Shown: positions 8,369-16,532, counted from the stretch's first letter. The stretch is 64,000 bases of DNA from Enterobacter dykesii (GCF_008364625.2 NZ_CP126604.1:2232001-2296000), one strand, 5' to 3'. Numbers and translations are program-made. The notes: a model not told the origin generated them from the sequence alone.

Positions 8369-9061
8369 TCAGTCGTCCAGTAACCGTAGTTCTGTTCCGA
8401 GTTTTATTGCGTGTCTGGCATTATTCACACCGAGCTTTTTCATTACATTTCCCATATGGAACTTAACGGTGCGTTCAGCAATAGATAAAATAACAGAAAT
8501 TTCTGCGTAGGTTTTCCCGGCGCTGACCCATTTAAGGATTTGTCGCTCACGTGGCGACAGAAAAACATTCTTTTTCTGTTGATGCTGGCTATACAGATTG
8601 AGTGTCTTCTGATGCAATTGAACAAGGAAGCTTAGAAATTGTGGCCGATATCTTTCTATATCAATCCCAGAATGCTTTGGACTGATGACGGATAATACAA
8701 CAAGATTATTCAGATAGTCATGCAGAGGGAAAGTCTGCCCCTGGTAAATATCATACTGGACGCTTTCGTTGAAAATGCGCGTCAGGTTATAACCATCCGA
8801 CAGGACGACATCACTTTCCCAAAAAAAATCTTCAACACAGCGCAAAGCCCGAATGATAACAGGGTCAATGAACTGGTATTTCCTGTCGAGGTAGATATCA
8901 AACCACTCGGGGCTGTTATTGATTATCCGCATCTGTGAAGGATCTTTCTTGTTCATAATGGCGTAGGCGAAGACGATCCCTTTGAAATCCTCAAAAAACG
9001 CGTCCAGCTCACTCTGAATTAGCGTATTGATCGCTATGTCGTTGTAATATGTATCCTTCAC
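8369..9061 (-). CDS. LuxR-family quorum-sensing regulator (EsaR/CroR-like)
   Basis: The GTG at 9061 is chosen: it follows an AGGAGG sequence and gives 230 residues, whereas the longer frame would start at a TTG upstream of that site. The autoinducer-binding domain has the ligand-pocket residues W53, Y57, D66, P67, W81 and G108. The DNA-binding domain (about 166-228) has the invariant E172, L176 and G182 in LSPRERQILKW...GKTYAEI. Convergent luxI/luxR pairs of this type often encode regulators that bind DNA without signal and let go when acyl-homoserine lactone is present. Whether this one behaves so is inference. The likely target is the palindrome before luxI. Confidence 0.93.
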   Translation of the reverse strand: MKDTYYNDIAINTLIQSELDAFFEDFKGIVFAYAIMNKKDPSQMRIINNSPEWFDIYLDRKYQFIDPVIIRALRCVEDFFWESDVVLSDGYNLTRIFNESVQYDIYQGQTFPLHDYLNNLVVLSVISPKHSGIDIERYRPQFLSFLVQLHQKTLNLYSQHQQKKNVFLSPRERQILKWVSAGKTYAEISVILSIAERTVKFHMGNVMKKLGVNNARHAIKLGTELRLLDD

Positions 9062-9361
9062 GTGAGTTGCTTGCCTCCTGTTCGAGTGGAGGAGCAAGTA
9101 TAATATGCTTCGTTATCTGTAGCGAGTCGCATTTTAATCCAGCCAACAGATAAGACAGGCTACCTCAACTGGTAGCCTGGTCAACTTGTGGCATTTCTAA
9201 TGGTAAACGCAGATGACTCAGCAAATTTTTGAAGATTTTGTCAAATCCCGAATCGTTCACTAAATATAGTAGGCTGCAAAATTTAGGAGGTTTTCCGCTT
9301 TACATTCGAGTATTGGACAAGCGTACCGACCCAGATTCAAATCAGGATTTTAACCAGCAGT
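9062..9361. other. Intergenic region upstream of luxR
   Basis: 300 bases between the luxR start and the end of the NudK-like gene with no credible ORF. It should hold the luxR promoter and contains a perfect nine-base inverted repeat (9156-9179) but no lux-box-like element that I could see. Confidence 0.6.
9156..9179. repeat. Perfect 9-bp inverted repeat upstream of luxR
   Basis: CAGGCTACC (9156-9164) and GGTAGCCTG (9171-9179) pair perfectly around a six-base loop. No T tract follows on either strand, so it is more likely an operator or mRNA leader hairpin for luxR than a terminator. Confidence 0.5.
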
Positions 9362-9946
9362 CTACATAATGCCTTTAAGAGCAATATGATAAAGCAGCAT
9401 GATGGTTTTACCGTCGACAATCTTGCCTGTTTCAATGCCGCGTAATGCCTCTTCAAGCGTCATTTCCAGCACGTCGATATCTTCTCCCTCAGCCTTGATC
9501 CCGCCGCCTGCGCCGGTTCTGTCTTTTGGCTGATACTCGGCAAGATAAAAATAGAGTTTTTCCGTGACGGAGCCCGGGCTCATATAGGCTTCAAAGATTT
9601 TCTGCACGCTCGAAACGTGAAATCCTGTCTCTTCTTCCGTTTCTGCTTTTATGCGGCTTTCGGGATCCATGTTGTCAAGCAGTCCCGCCGCGGCTTCAAT
9701 TAAATCGTCCTCATGCCCGTTGATAAAGACAGGGAAGCGGAACTGGCGCGTCAGGATCACCGTCTTTTTCTCACGGTTGTAGAGAAGAATAGTCGCGCCG
9801 TTGCCACGGTCATAGACCTCCCGCTGCTGCCGCTGCCATTCACCATCACGGCGCTGCAGGTCGAAGGTGTATTTTTTTAGGTTGTACCAGTTATCGGACA
9901 GGGTTTCACTGTCAATGATGCGCACATCTGCACGTTTTGATTGCAC
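9362..9946 (-). CDS. nudK: Nudix hydrolase, GDP-mannose pyrophosphatase NudK-like
   Basis: A 194-residue protein that follows NudK along its length, with the shared blocks REVYDRGNGATILLYN, LTRQFR, AGLLDN and EAYMSPGSVTE. NudK hydrolyses GDP-mannose to mannose 1-phosphate and GMP. The Nudix box is recognisable but altered: the first glutamate of the G-x5-E element reads Asp, and the residue before the following Glu is Ala where E. coli NudK has Lys; the catalytic E-E-E-T-G core is intact. It is divergent from a DeoR-type regulator across a short shared promoter region. It could be a NudK paralogue with a different nucleotide-sugar preference. Confidence 0.8.
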   Translation of the reverse strand: MQSKRADVRIIDSETLSDNWYNLKKYTFDLQRRDGEWQRQQREVYDRGNGATILLYNREKKTVILTRQFRFPVFINGHEDDLIEAAAGLLDNMDPESRIKAETEEETGFHVSSVQKIFEAYMSPGSVTEKLYFYLAEYQPKDRTGAGGGIKAEGEDIDVLEMTLEEALRGIETGKIVDGKTIMLLYHIALKGIM

Positions 9947-10011
9947 GTTTGTTCCTCCTTACGTAGAGTAATTATCATAAACAGCATTATCGTGCACTTT
10001 CAAGATAAAAC

Positions 10012-10800
10012 ATGCAACATCAGGAATTCATGATGCTCACCAGTCAGCGAAAACAATTAATCCTCGAAAAGCTCGGCGCCGAAGGTCAGGTCCAGTCAAA
10101 AGCACTCAGCATGCTTTTTGACGTCTCTGAAGACACCATTCGACGTGATTTACGCGAGCTGGCGGCAGAAGGGCGTTTACAGCGGGTTCACGGCGGCGCG
10201 CTGCCGTCATCTTCTGCTATTGCGCCATTTGCCGAACGGCAATCCGTGAAGATGGATGCAAAAAAGAGGATCGCCCGGAAAGGGGCTCAGCTGATTTCAT
10301 CAGGGCAGGTGGTGATCGTTGACGGCGGCACGACAACTTCGGAGCTGATTACGTTTTTCCCTCCTGACCTGCGCATTACGGTGGTTACGCACAGCCCGAG
10401 CATCGCCCTGAGGCTCGTGGATCATCCGTCCATCGAGGTGATTCTGATCGGCGGTCGCTTGTATAAGCACTCCATTGTTGCGGTCGGCGCTGCGGCCATC
10501 GAAGGCATCGAAAATATTCATGCAGATCTGTTCTTTATGGGCGTGACCGGGATTCATCCTGATGCGGGGCTGACAACCGGCGATTTCGAAGAAGCGTGCA
10601 TCAAACGTGCATTTTCCGGCAGAGCCGCGGAGACGGTCGTCCTGGCTTCTCCGGAAAAGGTCAACACAGCGTCTTCGTTTGTGATTGGCGATGTGTCATC
10701 GGTGAACACCATCGTCGTTGATGACAATACCGATCGGGACTGGATCCGCGCGGTATCGGAAAAAGGGGTCTCCGTCGTGTTGACCTCAGAGAGTGACTGA
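10012..10800 (+). CDS. DeoR-family transcriptional regulator
   Basis: Up to 262 residues: an N-terminal helix-turn-helix (about residues 9-62, with LFDVSEDTIRRDLRELAAEGRL and the following HGGA) and a C-terminal DeoR sensor domain of the phosphosugar-binding fold (VDGGTTTSELI, TGDFEEACIKRAF). The family senses phosphorylated sugars or related metabolites and usually represses. The start may be the ATG at 10030 or 10033, which has a CAGGA six bases upstream, rather than 10012. No sugar operon adjoins it; the divergent gene is the NudK-like hydrolase, which is the most likely target by position. Confidence 0.88.
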   Translation: MQHQEFMMLTSQRKQLILEKLGAEGQVQSKALSMLFDVSEDTIRRDLRELAAEGRLQRVHGGALPSSSAIAPFAERQSVKMDAKKRIARKGAQLISSGQVVIVDGGTTTSELITFFPPDLRITVVTHSPSIALRLVDHPSIEVILIGGRLYKHSIVAVGAAAIEGIENIHADLFFMGVTGIHPDAGLTTGDFEEACIKRAFSGRAAETVVLASPEKVNTASSFVIGDVSSVNTIVVDDNTDRDWIRAVSEKGVSVVLTSESD

Positions 10801-10836
10801 AGAAGCCTTGAGCTACACGCGCCTCTTCATTTTTTA
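10798..10836 (+). terminator. Probable terminator of the DeoR-type gene
   Basis: TGAAGA, beginning in the stop codon, can pair with TCTTCA at 10824-10829, directly followed by a run of seven T. The loop is long and the stem short, so it is a weak candidate. Confidence 0.4.
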
Positions 10837-10851
10837 CATTGATTCACTTAG

Positions 10852-11295
10852 CTATAACGCCGAACGCTTTCGTCCAACGAACGTCCAGCGCAGGTAGTCG
10901 TAAAGCCAGTTAAACAGCATCGTATAGGGCAGGAAAAACAGCACCAGGCCAATCTCAACAAAAAATGCCTCCGTCACGGTCAGTTTCAGCATAACCATTG
11001 CCACTGGGATTAAGGAGATGATAAGTCCCGTTTCAAAACCAACCGCATGGATTGCGCGAACGAGAAATGTGCGTTGAAACTGATGTTTTTTCTGCAGGGA
11101 ATCAAAGAGCTTATTAAAAATAAAATTCCAGACCGTTGCGGTAAGTGCAGATATCACGGACAACGAGCCTGACTGAAGTACCGACACGTTCATCAGCCAG
11201 GCGAGTGACAGCGCGATGATAACGTTGGCCGTCACTTCAAAAATGACAGCGTGGAAAACTCTCTCTTTAACACTTTTATTTAATTCAATTTCCAT
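10852..11295 (-). CDS. PACE-family multidrug efflux transporter (AceI-like)
   Basis: A 147-residue inner-membrane protein made of two tandem bacterial-transmembrane-pair units, each of two helices. Signature motifs repeat in the two halves: R-V-F-H-A-V-I-F-E near residues 12-20 and R-A-I-H-A-V-G-F-E near 80-88, plus the WNFIFNKLFD and NWLYDYLRW blocks. PACE pumps such as AceI export chlorhexidine and other biocides, and short diamines are proposed natural substrates. The protein has the usual family length. It is convergent with the DeoR-type gene. A LysR regulator often accompanies aceI genes but is absent here. Confidence 0.93.
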   Translation of the reverse strand: MEIELNKSVKERVFHAVIFEVTANVIIALSLAWLMNVSVLQSGSLSVISALTATVWNFIFNKLFDSLQKKHQFQRTFLVRAIHAVGFETGLIISLIPVAMVMLKLTVTEAFFVEIGLVLFFLPYTMLFNWLYDYLRWTFVGRKRSAL

Positions 11296-11636
11296 TTGCT
11301 TACGACAGCGTTTATCAAAAGCTGAAGTATATCAGACATTTTTCAACTCTTTCTGAACGTGCAGGTTATGTTAATGAGGGTTTACAGACTTATATCAACA
11401 GGGCAAAACGGTAAGCCATACACTGTGAGATGATCAGCGTGACGATAGTAGCACTTGAGAAAACATACTCAGAGGCTATTAGCATCCAGTAAAACGATGC
11501 CCATAAAATGCCAGATTTCTTCTGGTTCCATATTGGTTCGCATAATGTATATTATGTTAAATTTAATCTATGGTATGTAGACCACTAACGGCCATACAAC
11601 CCAATATCCTTCCCTCGTCCTCCCGTCAGATGAGCG
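11296..11636. other. Intergenic region containing the dif site
   Basis: 341 bases without a credible ORF, between the PACE transporter start and the end of the oligosaccharyltransferase gene. Its outstanding content is the dif-like site at 11535-11562. Confidence 0.7.
11535..11562 (+). other. dif: Chromosome dimer resolution site dif (XerC/XerD site)
   Basis: The 28 bases read GGTTCGCATAA (XerC-side arm), TGTATA (central region) and TTATGTTAAAT (XerD-side arm). Compared with the E. coli dif site from memory, only the fourth base differs (T for G); the centre and the XerD arm are identical. XerC and XerD recombine dif copies to resolve chromosome dimers at division, activated by FtsK. The E. 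coli site also lies in the terminus close to the tam/yneE region. FtsK-orienting octamers found by eye point towards this site from both sides. A second use as an integration site for XerCD-exploiting elements is possible; I saw no second copy in the window. Confidence 0.92.
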
Positions 11637-13316
11637 CTAAAATTTCTCGCATCTAAAGCGCATATCCTCTGGCCACAGTGCGTTGCTTTGCATACATATC
11701 TCTTTCGCTTTTTCGCTGTGTTGCGCCCTGTAGATCATCATCAGGCTGAAGTTGACATCGGGATTATTGTGAACCTTCCGATAGTGCTCGGCCCAGGACT
11801 GGAAGCGAGTTAATAAATCAGGATCTCTGGTCAAATTGAACCGCAGCAGCAGAGCTACGTGGCGGTCAAAATCCAGCCTGTCATGTTGACTCCAGGGATT
11901 AGGTAATGTTCCGACAGCTGCGCTTTCATCCCTGGCCAGCGGTGCAAGCCCATGTTGCTCAATATGGGTCATTTGCACTTCGGTTACGACACCGGTTGCC
12001 ATAAATATCAAAACGGCACTCGCGGCTAAAACGCGTACCATTCTGTTGAACGTCATTACGTTGCCCTGAGCGGCATTTTTCACCGGCGTCGCTGTTGGGC
12101 CGTTAATTCCCAGCAGGATGACAAGAGCCAGACCATGCGTTACTGATTGATAGAGCGGATACTCCAGATTCATGTGTAGCGCAATGGGTAATAACATTGC
12201 CAGACCAATCCATCGACGCCCTCCCCGACTCCACAGCCGTTTCAGCATGCCGCCGATCATCAGAATCATACCCGCGACGGCAACGATTCCCCCTTCCATC
12301 CAGGTATAAAGAAGTTCATTGTGCGGATATAGCAAGGTGGCATCTCTCAGCCCTGGAGGATTGTGCTGTGTCATCTGACCAAACAGAGCTTCGAAACTGC
12401 CGTATCCATTGCCGACGATGGGATGATTTTGAATAAGCTGCCAGGTCACTTGCAGGATATACCAGCGCTGACTGTTCGATCCGCTTTTGTCGGCTAATCC
12501 CGGTATAAAACCAGGAAATAACCGTGGGCCAACATGAAGCGCGACAAGCCCCAGAATGATACCTGCTAACATCAGCAACAGAGAAAAATAACCGCGGCTA
12601 CGGTGCGTTTTGTATGCGGCGACCAGTACGATCAGGCTCCCCAGGATAGCGCCAAGATAACCCGCCCGGCTTTGCAACAACACCAGCATGGCCGGTAGCA
12701 TAACCAGTGACAGGGAACAGAAACGCGTTACCCACTTCTGACGCGCCGTTGTGTTAAGCCACAGGGCACAAACCGTGCCGGTGGCTAAAAACGATGCCAG
12801 AACGTTCACCTGCTGGAAGCTGCCGTACGGGCGTCCGCCGGGCAGTTTCGCCATATCATTCAATTGGTACAGACAGAAAATGGTCTGTAAAAAGGCCGAC
12901 ATCACCAGAATCATCAGCCAGTGGCGTCTGGTGATGAGGTTGACAGGCGTCTTAAGCAGTTCAAGCCAGACGATGAGCAGCCCCCACAGTGCCATTACTT
13001 TCGTCGCGGCATTCCACTGCCAGGCTGAAGACGGCGACCATAGCAGCGGCAGAGACCACAGAATGGCACCCGTTATAATCAGTTGAGTGCCAGCCGGATA
13101 ACTGAATTTTACCCGGCGCCCGGTCAGTGAGCACCACAACACCATGAGCGCCATCGCGCACCAGGCCAGCAGGTTTTGGGGTAACGCCAGTCCGGAGCCC
13201 CCCTGATTCGGTAATACCCAGAGCAGACCACAGCATATCCAGACGCCAGCAATAAAGAGTATACCGCGCCCGGGGAAATAATAGTTGCAGTTTATATTTA
13301 ACATGAATGTATTCAT
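11637..13316 (-). CDS. PglL/Wzy-type O-oligosaccharyltransferase or O-antigen ligase family protein
   Basis: A 559-residue polytopic membrane protein with about ten or more helices. It shows the Wzy_C family signatures GSFQQVNVLA (165-174), SRAGY (216-220), NGYGSF (303-308) and the loop PHNELLYTWMEGG (331-343), whose His is the expected catalytic residue of WaaL/PglL enzymes. The C-terminal soluble part (about 450-559, with PDVNFSLMMIYRAQ) matches the tail of PglL-type protein O-glycosyltransferases rather than WaaL. These enzymes move a lipid-linked glycan to protein in the periplasm. It ends the fimbrial operon, 59 bases after the adhesin, with a hairpin in the gap. The start ATG lacks a good ribosome binding site. 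Glycosylation of the fimbria is inference. Confidence 0.75.
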   Translation of the reverse strand: MNTFMLNINCNYYFPGRGILFIAGVWICCGLLWVLPNQGGSGLALPQNLLAWCAMALMVLWCSLTGRRVKFSYPAGTQLIITGAILWSLPLLWSPSSAWQWNAATKVMALWGLLIVWLELLKTPVNLITRRHWLMILVMSAFLQTIFCLYQLNDMAKLPGGRPYGSFQQVNVLASFLATGTVCALWLNTTARQKWVTRFCSLSLVMLPAMLVLLQSRAGYLGAILGSLIVLVAAYKTHRSRGYFSLLLMLAGIILGLVALHVGPRLFPGFIPGLADKSGSNSQRWYILQVTWQLIQNHPIVGNGYGSFEALFGQMTQHNPPGLRDATLLYPHNELLYTWMEGGIVAVAGMILMIGGMLKRLWSRGGRRWIGLAMLLPIALHMNLEYPLYQSVTHGLALVILLGINGPTATPVKNAAQGNVMTFNRMVRVLAASAVLIFMATGVVTEVQMTHIEQHGLAPLARDESAAVGTLPNPWSQHDRLDFDRHVALLLRFNLTRDPDLLTRFQSWAEHYRKVHNNPDVNFSLMMIYRAQHSEKAKEICMQSNALWPEDMRFRCEKF

Positions 13317-13322
13317 AAATAT

Positions 13323-13348
13323 CGGGACGAAAAATCATTTCCGTCCCG
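13323..13348 (-). repeat. Hairpin between adhesin and oligosaccharyltransferase genes
   Basis: CGGGACG (13323-13329) pairs with CGTCCCG (13342-13348). No T tract follows on the minus strand, so it may stabilise or modulate the operon mRNA rather than end it. Confidence 0.45.
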
Positions 13349-13375
13349 TTAAAGGTAAGCAGAATTATTTGGGGA

Positions 13376-14281
13376 TTACTGTTGAGTCATTACCATGGTC
13401 GCGCTGGCGGTAAACGCGCCGGTGGGAATATCCTTCACTGCCACCGCTGAGTCACGAATTGCCTGAAAACCCAGATCGACCGTATTCGATCCACTTTTTA
13501 AGTTAATTGTGGCTTTGCTGGTTGGGGTTACGGCGGCGTTGTTATAAATAATCGCCGTGCCTACCCCATTCGCCGAGGTTTTTACTGCCTGCGTGCTGCC
13601 AATGGTAATCGCCGTATAGGTGATATTCATTGAGACGGTGACGTCTCCGCCTGTGCAACTCACCGGGATCTTGATGTGCTTGGCGGTGCCTGAGCTTGGT
13701 GTGGTGGGTAGCGTGGCGCGATCCAGTGAACCTAACGACACACTTAATGCGTTACCGCTGTTAATGGTACAGGAGGTATTTACCACGGGCGTTATCGGAA
13801 GTTTTTGACCGGTACACTGTCCGTAAGTGTTGAGAAAATAGATCTTCCCGTCCGGCGCTTTTAAGGTATCGCAAGCATCAAAAGAGGTAGCACCATTATA
13901 CTTCCAGGTAGAGTATGTTCCAGGATTTACATCCTGATTATTTAACGGTTTAGTCGCGCTAATATATCGAGTTGACATCGCAAAAAGATCTGTTCGAACA
14001 CCATTAGAAACGCGTGCTAAACCAACGGTGTAATTTCCAGAAACTGGGACGTAATAGGTACCTTGTAGATTAACACCACACTTCCCCTGATCAAAAGTAT
14101 GCATGTCGGCCATACCGCCGCTTCTTGCCGGAACATAGCGTGGTAAACCGCAGGAACCATCAACGGAAAACCCCATGACCGTCGCCGTCGTACTCCCCTG
14201 ACACATTAACATCACGATGACAAAAGCAAAAACATTCATTATCACCGTAATAGAATGATGAAATTTTTTATATATATTCAC
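13376..14281 (-). CDS. Fimbrial tip adhesin (MrpH-like position)
   Basis: A 301-residue two-domain protein. The start is GTG at 14281 with AAGAGA upstream. After a long N-terminal hydrophobic signal (about 12-33), an N-terminal domain of roughly 130 residues with six cysteines (including GSCGLP, GKCGVN and DACDTL) resembles no lectin domain I can name. The C-terminal pilin domain (from about 168) starts with the CTINSGNALSVSLGSL strand and ends ASATMVMTQ, the usual donor-strand-accepting fold. Length and last position among the structural genes fit a tip adhesin like MrpH of Proteus MR/P fimbriae. The receptor is unknown. Confidence 0.8.
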   Translation of the reverse strand: MNIYKKFHHSITVIMNVFAFVIVMLMCQGSTTATVMGFSVDGSCGLPRYVPARSGGMADMHTFDQGKCGVNLQGTYYVPVSGNYTVGLARVSNGVRTDLFAMSTRYISATKPLNNQDVNPGTYSTWKYNGATSFDACDTLKAPDGKIYFLNTYGQCTGQKLPITPVVNTSCTINSGNALSVSLGSLDRATLPTTPSSGTAKHIKIPVSCTGGDVTVSMNITYTAITIGSTQAVKTSANGVGTAIIYNNAAVTPTSKATINLKSGSNTVDLGFQAIRDSAVAVKDIPTGAFTASATMVMTQQ

Positions 14282-14296
14282 TCTATTATCTCTTAA

Positions 14297-14842
14297 TTAA
14301 GGATAGGCCAGCATAAAGGTAGACACCGCCGTAAAATTCCCCGGTGTAATGGTTTCCTGCCGCAGATGGGTCGGTTCCCCCTGAATATAGGCCATGAGGG
14401 TAAAGGTATTGTCACCGCTGTTCAGTACATGTTCCGGTGTCGGTTTATTAAACGGTATCGCGATGCCGTCTTCGGTTTCTACACCAATTGCGATACCCGC
14501 CGCCTCCCCGGTGACGGCTAATAAGCCAGGCAATTCTGTACTTTCTGTTCCTTTAAACGTTATCGACGCTTTGCTTGCTATCGATAAATCACAGTCCGTC
14601 AGGGTAATGGTGAACGGCACGCCTTTTGTACGGGCATAAGCATACAAATCGGGTTCCATGATCATGTCAAAATCGACACTCAGATCGGTAGTTAAGGGGT
14701 CTAGGCCGCAGGGAGCACTGGTCAGCGTGCCGCTAAAATGCAGATTGTCTTCGAGAGCCAGCGCCGGCTTGACAGACAGACCGGCCAGGAGAATGAGCGC
14801 AACCGCGCCCCAGCAAGTTATCTTCATTCTATGACTGTTCAT
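14297..14842 (-). CDS. Minor fimbrial subunit
   Basis: A 181-residue pilin with a signal peptide (about 1-29, ending ALA). The pilin disulphide cysteines are in SAPCGLDPL and LTDCDLS, and the C-terminus ASTFMLAYP carries the alternating hydrophobic strand and penultimate Tyr typical of chaperone-usher subunits. Its place next to the adhesin suggests a tip or adaptor subunit (MrpG/F-like). The adhesin gene follows after 15 bases. Confidence 0.88.
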   Translation of the reverse strand: MNSHRMKITCWGAVALILLAGLSVKPALALEDNLHFSGTLTSAPCGLDPLTTDLSVDFDMIMEPDLYAYARTKGVPFTITLTDCDLSIASKASITFKGTESTELPGLLAVTGEAAGIAIGVETEDGIAIPFNKPTPEHVLNSGDNTFTLMAYIQGEPTHLRQETITPGNFTAVSTFMLAYP

Positions 14843-14850
14843 TTTGTGCC

Positions 14851-15351
14851 TCAGAAATAATCAGCGGTTAGGGTGGCAGTGGCGGAAAATGTCTGTTCGC
14901 TCAATACTTTTGCCGGATCCTTCACCGGTACAGCGCTCAGCACCAGGGATTGCAGGCCGCCAAGCGTCGTCTTCAGAGGCTGGTTGAGTTTCATCGGCAC
15001 GCCGTTAGCCTGAATCTGGATACCCAGCCCGTCAGCAGAGGTCGTAACGGCGGCGTCATCGAAAATTTCAGCCACCCCGCTCACCTGAATATTGAGTGCG
15101 GAATCATCCGGCGCGCCGTGGCAGTCAACGGTATAAGGAATGTCCTGTTTATTGTCGATGCCGTTTACTTTACCCACGCTGATGCTGCCAAACGATACAT
15201 CTATCACCTCATCGCCCGAAACCGTACAGGGCGTGGTAATGATAAATGTGCCTTTAAAATTGACAGACATCTGATCGCCAACCTGCGCGGCCTGCGGCGT
15301 CCCGGTCAGCAGCAAGCCAGATAAGGTGACAATGTGAAATATTCTCTTCAT
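14851..15351 (-). CDS. Minor fimbrial subunit
   Basis: The ATG at 15351 starts a proper signal peptide (MKRIFHIVTLSGLLLTG, about 22 residues). The longer frame from 15411 would add 20 residues that lie over the preceding gene. The 166-residue pilin has the Cys pair in TTPCTVSG and VDCHG and ends ASATLTADYF-like with a C-terminal aromatic. It lies eight bases before the next subunit gene. Its role as an adaptor in the shaft or tip is inferred from position. Confidence 0.85.
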   Translation of the reverse strand: MKRIFHIVTLSGLLLTGTPQAAQVGDQMSVNFKGTFIITTPCTVSGDEVIDVSFGSISVGKVNGIDNKQDIPYTVDCHGAPDDSALNIQVSGVAEIFDDAAVTTSADGLGIQIQANGVPMKLNQPLKTTLGGLQSLVLSAVPVKDPAKVLSEQTFSATATLTADYF

Positions 15352-15361
15352 AACTGTCTGC

Positions 15362-15925
15362 TCAATTAAACGAAAGTTGCAATGTGGCAGAAGCCGTGAA
15401 CGTATCGCCATTTGTCACCTGTTTGCTGTTCGTTGTGCTGATTTGTACTAACTCTGCCTCAAGCGTGGGTGGCTTGCTTTGGTCGATGGTGAACCACTTC
15501 CCCGACGCCTGCGGAGCGCCATTTACTAACAGTTCGACGCCAAGCATACCTTTGTCTATCTCAATCACGTCGGTTCCGTTATAAGCTTTATAGCTTCCTG
15601 ATAGGCTAGCCAATTGCATTTGCAAGAGTCCGGCAGTGTCACCAGTACAGGTAAAAGCGCTGGTAATCGATTTACGGTAATTCCCATCCAGCGTCATGGT
15701 GTCCGTCCCTTCCGGGAGCAATTTCACATCACCAAAGTCGACCGTCAGGCTGTCGCCCTGATTAAACTGACAAGAACCGTTTGCCACCAGGGTGCCATCG
15801 ATATTGATCGTCAGCTTATAGGTGTCGCCTTTATTCGCCTGACATACCGTCGGGGCCAGCAGCACCAGCGCGAGGAGCGGTGTACGGACAAGGCGTTTAA
15901 ACGTCATCACGCGTGAATTAGTCAT
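15362..15925 (-). CDS. Minor fimbrial subunit
   Basis: The ATG at 15925 overlaps the stop codon region of the upstream pilin gene by eight bases, implying coupled translation; the longer frame from 15967 is less likely. The product has 187 residues with a signal peptide (to about VCQA), Cys residues in NGSCQFNQG and AFTCTGDT, and a final strand ASATLQLSFN. It is an MrpE/F-type minor pilin by position. Confidence 0.85.
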   Translation of the reverse strand: MTNSRVMTFKRLVRTPLLALVLLAPTVCQANKGDTYKLTINIDGTLVANGSCQFNQGDSLTVDFGDVKLLPEGTDTMTLDGNYRKSITSAFTCTGDTAGLLQMQLASLSGSYKAYNGTDVIEIDKGMLGVELLVNGAPQASGKWFTIDQSKPPTLEAELVQISTTNSKQVTNGDTFTASATLQLSFN

Positions 15926-16520
15926 AACTGATTCCGAAATCAACTGAGGCGCGAAATTCTCCCGCAATCAGCGGGGCGATGGTACGAACAGGGATAACGG
16001 TATAGGTCAGTTCATCACTGCCCGTCGTCACAAACTGCGGTTTGCCGCGAGTGCCGGGAATTACGATTCTGCCGTTACTGTCAAGGATGCGAAGGCCGAC
16101 GCCAGACATCCCGGCGATCAGTAATAACGTAGGATCGTCAGGATCCGTTGCACCAACGAAGCTGACTGTGACCACCGGTTGGGTTTCATCCCATGTCGAT
16201 GGCCCTACCCGATTACTGCGCTGCAGACCACCGGTGCTTTCGCAACCCAGAAGACGAAATACGATCTGTGTTGGTTTACCGGTATCGCCCGGGCGTTTCA
16301 TCGCCCCTAGCGCCGAGTTATCCATTACCACATCCTGCAGTTTTGAACGCATGCTGATCAGGCAACTTCCGTTACGCAGAACGCCGTGAACGTGCAACTG
16401 TCCATTCTCACCCTGAACATTCCAGTCATCGACAGCCAGAGCATTACTCGCCACGCTGCCGCTCAGGAGCAGACTCAACGCACACGTGCGCGAGTAGCGG
16501 TAAAATGCTTTTCCGTTCAC
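15918..16520 (-). CDS. Minor fimbrial subunit
   Basis: A 200-residue pilin-like subunit with an N-terminal export signal (about 8-29), cysteines in NGSCLISM and LLGCEST, and the final strand ASVDFGISYD. It is longer than the neighbouring pilins and may terminate or anchor the shaft. It follows the chaperone gene by 12 bases and overlaps the next pilin gene. Confidence 0.85.
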   Translation of the reverse strand: MNGKAFYRYSRTCALSLLLSGSVASNALAVDDWNVQGENGQLHVHGVLRNGSCLISMRSKLQDVVMDNSALGAMKRPGDTGKPTQIVFRLLGCESTGGLQRSNRVGPSTWDETQPVVTVSFVGATDPDDPTLLLIAGMSGVGLRILDSNGRIVIPGTRGKPQFVTTGSDELTYTVIPVRTIAPLIAGEFRASVDFGISYD

Positions 16521-16532
16521 AGGTCTTTCTCC

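Noticed and set aside
11535-11562. dif site as the border of an XerCD-integrated mobile element
   Set aside because: No second copy of the site was seen in the window, and the neighbouring genes (PACE pump, fimbriae) show no phage or integrative-element genes. A resident dif is the simpler reading.
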